This document shows, piece by piece, positions 8,798-14,278 of a stretch of 47,835 nt of DNA. The stretch spans positions 1-47,835 of the forward strand of contig JAHHQS010000009.1 in NCBI GenBank assembly GCA_020026285.1, written 5' to 3'. The translations under genes and the position numbers were made by a program. Every line of letters begins with the position of its first letter. Within the stretch, counting starts at the first letter, position 1. The stretch is from Parabacteroides sp. Its GTDB lineage: Bacteria > Bacteroidota > Bacteroidia > Bacteroidales > Tannerellaceae. The notes beneath the pieces are model-generated. The model made no database searches. It saw nothing but the letters and a program-made list of their open reading frames with translations, and was not told the origin of the DNA.

Positions 8798-10104
8798 AAC
8801 TGAAATATCTCTTTCTGCTGTTGGTCTTCATGTTGATGTTTGTGTGGTTGATTCTTTTGAAAGTAACCATTACAGAGCAAGGTATGTTGTTCTATCTTAC
8901 AGAAGGAGTTATTACTTTTTCTTTATTCTATCTGATCTATTTTTATAGGAAAGTAGTCAAGCCATTGGATAATATCGCGAATGGAATGGATCTGTTGCGT
9001 GAACAGGATTTTGGCAGCCGTCTGAAGGAAGTAGGACAGCCTGAAGCTGATCGGGTTGTGCAGGTCTTTAACAAGATGATGGGACAGCTCAAAGACGAAC
9101 GCCTACGTTTACGAGAACAGAATCATTTTCTGGATCTGTTGATTGCCGTTTCTCCAATGGGAGTCGTTATCATGGATTATGATTCTCGAATTACTATGAC
9201 AAATCAGGCGGCATTGCGTTTTCTGGGCTTTACAAGTAATGAGGAAATTGAAGGTAAAACGTTTGAAGAACTGGAAGATAATCCGCTGGTCGATGAAATA
9301 CTTCGCATGTCGAAGGGTGAGACTCGTACCATTCGTCTGAGTGATGCCATGATTTATCGCTGTTCCCGATTGTCTTTTATAGATAAAGGTTTTGCACATC
9401 CATTTATTCTGATTGAAAGCCTTACTTCGGAAATGGTAAAGGCAGAGAAGAAAGCTTACGAGAAAGTAATCCGTATGATTGCTCACGAAGTTAATAATAC
9501 GGTTGGTGGAGTGACGTCGGCTTTGGATACGGTGAAGGATATGCTGAGCGAATGGGATGAGGGAGCCGATCTTCAGGAAGTGATGACTGTCTGTATAGAA
9601 CGTGGCTTGAAGATGAGCCGTTTCATTACCAACTTTGCAAATGTGGTAAAAATACCAGAACCTCAACGGAAGAATGTCTGTCTGAATGGTGTTATTGAAG
9701 AATGTAAGGCCTTTGTTGAGACTCTTGGTAAGAATAAACATATAGATTGGCAGTTCAATCTCTGTGACGAAAAAGTAATCGTATCTGTCGATCAGGTCCT
9801 TTTTGAGCAGGTGTTAGTCAATATCATAAAGAATGCAGTGGAAAGTATTAATTCTTCGGGAACTGTTATAATTAAGACTTCTTTGGAATCTCCTATGCTG
9901 GAAATTGCTGATAATGGAACAAAAATTCCTCGTGAGGTGGAGAACAAACTTTTCACACCGTTTTTCTCAACCAAACCGAATGGGCAGGGGATCGGATTGC
10001 TATTCATCCGTGAAGTATTAGATCGTCATGGATGTACCTTCTCCCTTCGTACCTATTCGGATGGATGGACAAAATTCAGAATCTCTTTTCCGAAGATTGA
10101 TTGA
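8794..10104 (+). CDS. Sensor histidine kinase, partner of the NtrC-type regulator
   Basis: This 436-aa inner-membrane kinase has two N-terminal helices (about 4-24 and 32-51) with almost no periplasmic loop, a HAMP domain (52-105), a PAS domain (about 112-215), an H-box with the phosphorylated His at 231 (IAHEVNNTVGG), and an ATPase domain with N-box Asn347, DNGTKIP (373-379) and GQGIGL (397-402). The tiny external loop suggests it senses membrane state or a cytoplasmic ligand through PAS. Its ATG overlaps the regulator stop (ATGA), so translation is coupled and the two form a cognate pair. Confidence 0.93.
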   Translation: MKLKYLFLLLVFMLMFVWLILLKVTITEQGMLFYLTEGVITFSLFYLIYFYRKVVKPLDNIANGMDLLREQDFGSRLKEVGQPEADRVVQVFNKMMGQLKDERLRLREQNHFLDLLIAVSPMGVVIMDYDSRITMTNQAALRFLGFTSNEEIEGKTFEELEDNPLVDEILRMSKGETRTIRLSDAMIYRCSRLSFIDKGFAHPFILIESLTSEMVKAEKKAYEKVIRMIAHEVNNTVGGVTSALDTVKDMLSEWDEGADLQEVMTVCIERGLKMSRFITNFANVVKIPEPQRKNVCLNGVIEECKAFVETLGKNKHIDWQFNLCDEKVIVSVDQVLFEQVLVNIIKNAVESINSSGTVIIKTSLESPMLEIADNGTKIPREVENKLFTPFFSTKPNGQGIGLLFIREVLDRHGCTFSLRTYSDGWTKFRISFPKID

Positions 10105-10112
10105 GTATCTTA

Positions 10113-10601
10113 TTAAAATATATTTTTGGCTTTTCCACTGATCTCAAGAATATCCAGACGGATTATTTCTGTACGGTGGAAAGATTTCCTGGCGCTTTCA
10201 ATGCCGTGTTCTAGATGCTCCGGACAATATTTACTTACAAATAATGAAAGCGCAGACATTCTTTCCGTTTCATCCAAATGATGATGAGCTGTGCACTTCA
10301 TCACAATACTTTCATAACCGGTCGTGTTTCTTTCCGGAACAACATGAGTTCGTCCCACCACGCAGAAGGATACATTCATACAAGCTTCAATACATTTCAG
10401 TTTTCTTCCTTCTGGAGCACAATGGATATAAATGTATTTGTTTTTATCCCATACATAATTTAAAGGAATGCCATAAGTTCCTTTTCCATCTTCTGTTTGC
10501 ATACTTAGTACTCCGTATTCACCTTTTTCCAAAATTTCCAAGGCGCGCTCTTTCTCTAAAAGTCTGTCCTGACGACGTACTTGTTCATTATTTAGTTCCA
10601 T
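10113..10601 (-). CDS. Nim-like pyridoxamine 5'-phosphate oxidase family flavoprotein
   Basis: This 162-aa protein belongs to the split-barrel FMN-binding family that includes the nitroimidazole resistance Nim proteins. The visible motifs are YGVLSMQTEDGKGTYGIPLNY, YIHCAPEGRKLKCI and NVSFCVVG, the order seen in Nim-like proteins. The family members bind FMN or heme and some inactivate 5-nitroimidazoles, but most chromosomal relatives have unknown substrates, so I would not call resistance. The gene converges on the kinase with an 8-base gap. Its start lies only 41 bases downstream of a duplicated GH92 stop codon, which suggests it was once directly behind the GH92 gene. Confidence 0.8.
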   Translation of the reverse strand: MELNNEQVRRQDRLLEKERALEILEKGEYGVLSMQTEDGKGTYGIPLNYVWDKNKYIYIHCAPEGRKLKCIEACMNVSFCVVGRTHVVPERNTTGYESIVMKCTAHHHLDETERMSALSLFVSKYCPEHLEHGIESARKSFHRTEIIRLDILEISGKAKNIF

Positions 10602-10636
10602 GTAGCATTTGTTTTAAAAGATACTTGTCGGTTATC

Positions 10637-10692
10637 TGATTTTTATTCATCTAATCCCCAAGATTTATTCGGTTCCGGACCTAATTTTATTT
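10637..10692. repeat. Direct repeat copy 1: orphan 3' end of a GH92 gene
   Basis: This 56-bp stretch matches 14223-14278 with one mismatch (10687 T against 14273 C). On the minus strand it reads IKLGPEPNKSWGLDE followed by stop, the C-terminus of the GH92 enzyme encoded at 14229-16571. No GH92 body precedes it here. Upstream, the frame reads FKNCQ, which no longer matches. It marks the left edge of a 3,586-bp insert or duplication. Confidence 0.9.
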
Positions 10693-10879
10693 GGCAATTC
10701 TTAAATAACCATTACGAAAGTATTGGACAAAAATAAAACATTTACAACAACTCTGCAAGGTGAAGTTTGTGGAGCCATTTTACTTTTATACCATACATAA
10801 ATACTCAACCAAATATAAATAATTAGGCTAAAACATTTACTGCAAACAAATAATATACAACTATTAAGAACACTAAGAT
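10693..10879. other. AT-rich non-coding stretch inside the insert
   Basis: I see no gene, hairpin or promoter box that I can support between the repeat copy and the first broken gene of the insert. The sequence is strongly A+T rich. Confidence 0.5.
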
Positions 10880-11212
10880 TTATATGCCTTCATTCACCGA
10901 TATGATGGAGTTCTCTATAAAGAGTTCTCTTACTGCCTGAAGAAATTCTTCTTTTTCAAATTCCTTCAATTTGCCTGGATATTTTAAATTCTTTAGAAAT
11001 TCTATAAATGAATGGGCTAAATAGTTGAGACATTCTTCTTTCGTAGTCAACTTAAAATAACTTTCGAAATCCACCACAAAATCGGCCGTGAGACATTTAT
11101 ACATTCTTACCTCAGGAGTGACAGGATCTTTAATTTTCAAAGTCTTATCCCCATAGTATTTAGGACGACTTACGTTTATAGAACGTAGTGAACAGAGGTG
11201 ACAAGCATACAA
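10880..11212 (-). pseudogene. Probable 5'-truncated gene of unknown function
   Basis: The frame encodes up to 110 aa. It has no ATG near its open end; the first codon would be a TTG and the first Met is residue 37 (start at 11104). The stretch PKYYGDKTLKIKDP through VRELFIEN looks like genuine protein, mixed charged and aromatic, so the N-terminus has probably been lost. The composition reminds me of small cytosolic immunity or SMI1-like proteins of Bacteroidales toxin loci, but I do not recognise the family. It abuts, head to head, another broken gene on the plus strand. Confidence 0.5.
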
Positions 11213-11385
11213 GCGTTACAGCTATTGTTTCTACTAAATCAGATTTTAATCCAAGTAACCCTTTTGTTAATATTTCATCAAAAGCATGGACAGCATCTAT
11301 TTGACAGGCTCAAAAACTTATGATGAACAGGACGATGACTGGGCTTGTAATGAGTTTATGCCTGTCAGCGCTGGTAGTGGTAAAT
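11182..11385 (+). pseudogene. Frameshifted gene fragment of unknown function
   Basis: Two adjoining plus-strand frames read like one protein. The first (11182 to about 11312) contains STKSDFNPSNPFVNISSKAW. The second (11286 onward) contains IYLTGSKTYDEQDDDWACNE. A single frameshift near 11300 would join them as AWTASIYLTGSKTYDEQ. The frame then runs into the antisense of the lipoprotein gene, where the protein character is lost. There is no ATG start in the first frame. I infer a decayed fragment. Confidence 0.4.
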
Positions 11386-11967
11386 CAGCACATTTTTTTC
11401 CAGTTCGTTTTCTTCATTTATCAAAGAACACACCACACTGATGTCAAAACTGTCGGGTTTCAGATTTGTTACTACAAGATCATCTATTTCTCCAATAAAC
11501 GGAAAATCTCTGAAATTGTGTATGTAATATTTCACAGACGACCAGCAGCCGTCACCTTGGAAGACCATTTCAGGAAAAATGGATATATACATGATATGAT
11601 CAACCTCCCATTTCCCGTCAATTTGTGTATAGATGGGTAATGGCAGACCCGTAATAAAATCCATAGTGGGGTTGTTCTCGCTATTGAAACGGGAACGATG
11701 TTTCTGAACTACACCAATGTGCCTGTCAGGCTCGAAACCTTTGAGGTGCTTCATTTCCTCCTCCAACAAATCCCAACGACGGATTCCGTTCCCATCTAAA
11801 TCGACAGAAGTTCCTGACCAGTGAACATCGGTCAACTGATAAGTATGACCAACATACTTGGCGGCCGCACCTTCAAATGTATTGGGGTCTAAATCGTCGT
11901 CACAAGAAGTCACGCTTACAGCAAATGCCGTCAGCAAGACCATCAAAAAATTGAATTTAGTTTTCAT
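11365..11967 (-). CDS. Lipoprotein of unknown function
   Basis: This 200-aa protein starts at the ATG at 11967, which opens a lipoprotein signal (MKTKFNFLMVLLTAFAVSVTSC, lipobox Cys22) followed by an Asp-rich stretch (DDDLDP) that in Bacteroidales often directs surface export. Eight extra upstream codons to 11991 are Lys/Gln-rich and unlikely to be translated. The body has many aromatic and charged residues and alternating hydrophobics that suggest a beta-rich fold. I do not recognise the family. It lies within the 3.6-kb insert between two decayed genes and a divergent lipoprotein gene. A TATCTTTA box sits just upstream on its strand. Confidence 0.7.
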   Translation of the reverse strand: MKTKFNFLMVLLTAFAVSVTSCDDDLDPNTFEGAAAKYVGHTYQLTDVHWSGTSVDLDGNGIRRWDLLEEEMKHLKGFEPDRHIGVVQKHRSRFNSENNPTMDFITGLPLPIYTQIDGKWEVDHIMYISIFPEMVFQGDGCWSSVKYYIHNFRDFPFIGEIDDLVVTNLKPDSFDISVVCSLINEENELEKNVLIYHYQR

Positions 11968-12172
11968 TTTTTGTTTTTGTTTAATCAGCATGTAAAGATA
12001 CGATAAACTTCTATTTTTTGTGGTGTTTCTTTGCTACAAATGAAACTGATTGATGATACTGCTTTTACAATTAAGATTACACGAAATTAGATTTGTTTTT
12101 GTGCTGAACAAATGCCATTTGCTGTAAAAACGAGTTAAATATACCATAGAAGAAAGAGAAAAAAAGGTTATA

Positions 12173-12204
12173 TTTGGTTACAATTTAGGTTTTGTATAGA
12201 TTTG
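12173..12204 (+). promoter_or_regulatory. Bacteroides-type sigma-AB promoter
   Basis: TTTG (12173-12176) and TAGATTTG (12197-12204) are separated by 20 bases, an exact fit to the Bacteroides -33/-7 promoter pattern. Transcription would begin near 12211, about 34 bases before the lipoprotein ATG at 12245. Confidence 0.7.
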
Positions 12205-12244
12205 CAGAACAAAAATGTGTATTTCTATTAACAAATAAATATCT

Positions 12245-12616
12245 ATGAATAGACTCATCAAATTATCTAGCGCTTTTTTAACAATTCTATGTTTGCTTAC
12301 TCTCTTTTCTTCATGCGATAAAGACACAGATGATGAAGATTTCCGTTATACGTTTGGACTTACATCGGCTATTAATAGCAACAATGAAGAAATAGAAGCC
12401 ATCGAAACTGCATATTGCGATGCTTACAAAACTGCAGGTCTTAAATATAGCAGCCAATTATTTGCACCTGGAACTTCTAAAGATGAGATTCTTAAAGCCT
12501 GCAATGAGGCGGAAAATGCAATCCTCACATCATCAACAAAATTTGACGGCAAGTATACTTACGAGATTAAATATACAGGTCATAGTCTTTACCATAAGAG
12601 TTACGGGACGAGATAA
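12245..12616 (+). CDS. Small lipoprotein of unknown function
   Basis: This 123-aa protein has a lipoprotein signal (MNRLIKLSSAFLTILCLLTLFSSC, Cys24) followed by an acidic DKDTDDEDF segment, a pattern linked to surface display in Bacteroidales. The mature part is hydrophilic, with a helical, Asn/Glu/Ala-rich middle and a beta-like C-terminus (YTYEIKYTGHSLYHKSYG). I do not recognise a domain. It has a good promoter (12173-12204) and is first in a short run with a possible 44-aa gene and a barrel protein. It belongs to the accessory insert. Confidence 0.68.
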   Translation: MNRLIKLSSAFLTILCLLTLFSSCDKDTDDEDFRYTFGLTSAINSNNEEIEAIETAYCDAYKTAGLKYSSQLFAPGTSKDEILKACNEAENAILTSSTKFDGKYTYEIKYTGHSLYHKSYGTR

Positions 12617-12647
12617 GCAACTCTCCATTTGGTCAGCTCAAGATGCT

Positions 12648-12782
12648 ATGGATAACATACGAAAAGAGATATTAGCTTTATTGTGGATATGTGCTACTAT
12701 TTGTAGAAAAGGTTATTGTAATATGGGTATTTCATTAAGTGCTGTAATTGGTGCCGCCCTAAAAAAATATATAAGCAAATGA
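12648..12782 (+). CDS. Possible 44-aa peptide coupled to the barrel gene
   Basis: An ATG at 12648 opens a 44-residue frame with a hydrophobic, Cys-containing middle (ILALLWICATICRKGYC) and an amphipathic end (GAALKKYISK). Its TGA stop overlaps the ATG of the next gene as ATGA, typical of translational coupling. It fills the gap between two genes of the insert. It may instead be the out-of-frame remainder of a longer gene, because the same frame stays open back into the upstream lipoprotein gene. Confidence 0.3.
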   Translation: MDNIRKEILALLWICATICRKGYCNMGISLSAVIGAALKKYISK

Positions 12783-13462
12783 AGAATTGTTTGGTAATTA
12801 TAGCTGCACTAATATTGTTCTTTCCGACCATTGTTTATTCTCAAAGGTCCCGATCAGTTTTTACTGCAGATTTATATGGAGGAATATATATAAATAATGA
12901 ACAGGCATGGCTGATTGAACCATCAATAAGTTGGAATTTCTATAAGTATTTCGGTCTGACATTTGGGCTGGAGTTAACACGTCAATATAATCAGCCAGTG
13001 CGACAGACCATTATTGACGGAAACGAGGCCGAGCTTGTTGACAATGAAAAAGATATAGGATGGGTTATATTTAAACCGTCTTTGACTATTAAAACTCCTG
13101 CAGTATGGAAAAGTCTAGATGACAACTGCAGCCTTTGGGCTCAGATAGAACCTGGTTTAAGTATGGCTTGTCCATTTCGGAACTCTTTGACTTACGAGAT
13201 TAAGAATTTTTCGGGAGGAATTGGGCAGACTGTTGATTATCGCAAATTTCCTAATCAAGGACTTCAATGGTTTTATTGGAATACAAGGGCTTCGATCTGT
13301 TTTTCCGTTGACCGTTTTGTATTTAGAGGAGGATATTACATTTCAAATCTTGACTATTATTCTGGGCGAAGAAATATTATATTAGACAATGGACAGAAAT
13401 TCTATGTACCAAAGAAAGAGTTTAGCCAAAGTATCTTTCTATCCATTGGTTATGTATTATAA
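12779..13462 (+). CDS. Predicted outer-membrane beta-barrel protein
   Basis: This 227-aa protein has a cleavable signal (MKNCLVIIAALILFFPTIVYSQ). The mature part shows alternating aromatic and polar residues in short strands (DLYGGIYIN, SWNFYKYFGLTFGLEL, RFVFRGGYYIS) and ends on a hydrophobic strand (SQSIFLSIGYVL), as expected for a small 8-10 stranded barrel. No enzymatic motif is visible. It is the last gene of the short plus-strand run in the insert and may form an envelope complex with the lipoprotein at 12245, by context only. Confidence 0.7.
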   Translation: MKNCLVIIAALILFFPTIVYSQRSRSVFTADLYGGIYINNEQAWLIEPSISWNFYKYFGLTFGLELTRQYNQPVRQTIIDGNEAELVDNEKDIGWVIFKPSLTIKTPAVWKSLDDNCSLWAQIEPGLSMACPFRNSLTYEIKNFSGGIGQTVDYRKFPNQGLQWFYWNTRASICFSVDRFVFRGGYYISNLDYYSGRRNIILDNGQKFYVPKKEFSQSIFLSIGYVL

Positions 13463-13665
13463 TCCCTTCAGTATAAAAAAGTCCAATTTTATACAAGTGA
13501 AAATCACAGTTTTAACTTGCAAAAGTAATTAAGCGCAACTATAAGCTTTAGCTAATTATTTTTTGCAACTATACTTGTTGTTAAACCTTCTTTCCTCTTT
13601 TACAAACTTTTGTTCTACCAACTTTGTGCAGTGTTATCATTTGTATTCTTTTCTTCCAGAATACA

Positions 13666-13700
13666 AAAAAGCAGAGAAGGTTGAACCTTGCCTGCTTTTT
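13666..13700. terminator. Bidirectional terminator-like hairpin
   Basis: AAAAAGCAG (13666-13674) pairs with CTGCTTTTT (13692-13700), with an inner AAGG/CCTT pair around a TTGAA loop. The A-run before and T-run after allow termination on either strand. It lies about 200 bases after the barrel gene. Confidence 0.5.
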
Positions 13701-13826
13701 ATTATTTCCTGAACCAGCAGCGAATATGGCTGATGATGTGGTTAAGTATAAACGTGGGAGATTTTTTAAAAGAAATCCGACGTTTTCTTCCAAACATCCT
13801 TTATTTTTTTCAGAACATAAGACGTT

Positions 13827-13878
13827 TTTATCTTTCCACCTGAGTGGAACGATTTTTCCACCAAGGTGGAAAGATAAA
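13827..13878. repeat. Nested inverted repeat with TTCCACC boxes
   Basis: The outer arms 13827-13841 and 13864-13878 are perfect 15-base inverted copies (TTTATCTTTCCACCT). Inside, TTCCAC-CTGA-GTGGAA and TTCCACC-AA-GGTGGAA are each palindromes, so the sequence can fold as one long hairpin or as two small ones. Confidence 0.75.
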
Positions 13879-13927
13879 TTTAATACTTCAAAATGATTAT
13901 TTACTGATTCCTTTAGGAAAAAACGTC

Positions 13928-14016
13928 ATGCCGTACTAGGTACGGCATCTCACAAGGACGATGGTTAGTTAGAACGAATGGTTCAGTCTAATGCGATTGC
14001 GGATCAGGTCCGCAAT
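13928..14016. repeat. REP-like palindrome pair in inverted orientation (REPIN-like)
   Basis: ATGCCGTAC-TAG-GTACGGCAT (13928-13948) follows CGTC, and ATTGCGGA-TCAGG-TCCGCAAT (13996-14016) precedes GACATG. Each is a clean palindrome flanked on its outer side by a GTCAT/ATGAC motif, so the two face each other 47 bases apart. This is the layout of REP doublets mobilised by RAYT-type transposases. No RAYT gene is in the window. Confidence 0.6.
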
Positions 14017-14222
14017 GACATGAGAACTGATGTCTATCATTTGTTCGTTTTATCAGAAGCACCCACAGGTTTGTTAGTACCTTCTTTAATCGCCGACGAA
14101 TTGCACTGAATTTACAGAAAAAATATTACATAGATTGATTATTAATTATTTACAAATAATACGTGTAATAAATATTCGTGCCATCAGTAGGCGATTTTCG
14201 TTTGTATCAAACAACAGACTGT

Positions 14223-14278
14223 TGATTTTTATTCATCTAATCCCCAAGATTTATTCGGTTCCGGACCTAATTCTATTT
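14223..14278. repeat. Direct repeat copy 2: 3' end of the intact GH92 gene
   Basis: This is the partner of 10637-10692 (55 of 56 bases identical). It covers the last codons and stop of the GH92 gene plus six bases beyond. The two copies lie in the same orientation, 3,586 bp apart. Confidence 0.9.

Larger units (their letters stand above)
13463..14222. other. Gene-free 760-bp stretch dominated by inverted repeats
   Basis: This stretch contains a bidirectional terminator-like hairpin (13666-13700), a long nested inverted repeat (13827-13878) and a REP-like palindrome pair (13928-14016), all listed separately. At its right edge CAACAGACTGTTG (14212-14224) is a perfect 6-base-arm palindrome that touches the start of the second GH92 repeat. 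A 90-codon open frame at 13624-13896 covers the repeats and is not protein-like. Confidence 0.6.

Noticed and set aside
10113..10601. Calling the Nim-like gene a nitroimidazole resistance gene
   Set aside because: The family is broad and only a few members confer resistance. No IS element or strong promoter lies in front of it.
12420..12647. Upstream part of a frame overlapping the small lipoprotein gene
   Set aside because: It is a shadow of the lipoprotein gene. Only the portion after 12648 lies outside it and was considered separately.
13624..13896. 90-codon open frame in the repeat-rich stretch
   Set aside because: It runs across the terminator-like hairpin and nested inverted repeats, has no protein-like pattern, no signal and no start support. 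I treat it as chance.
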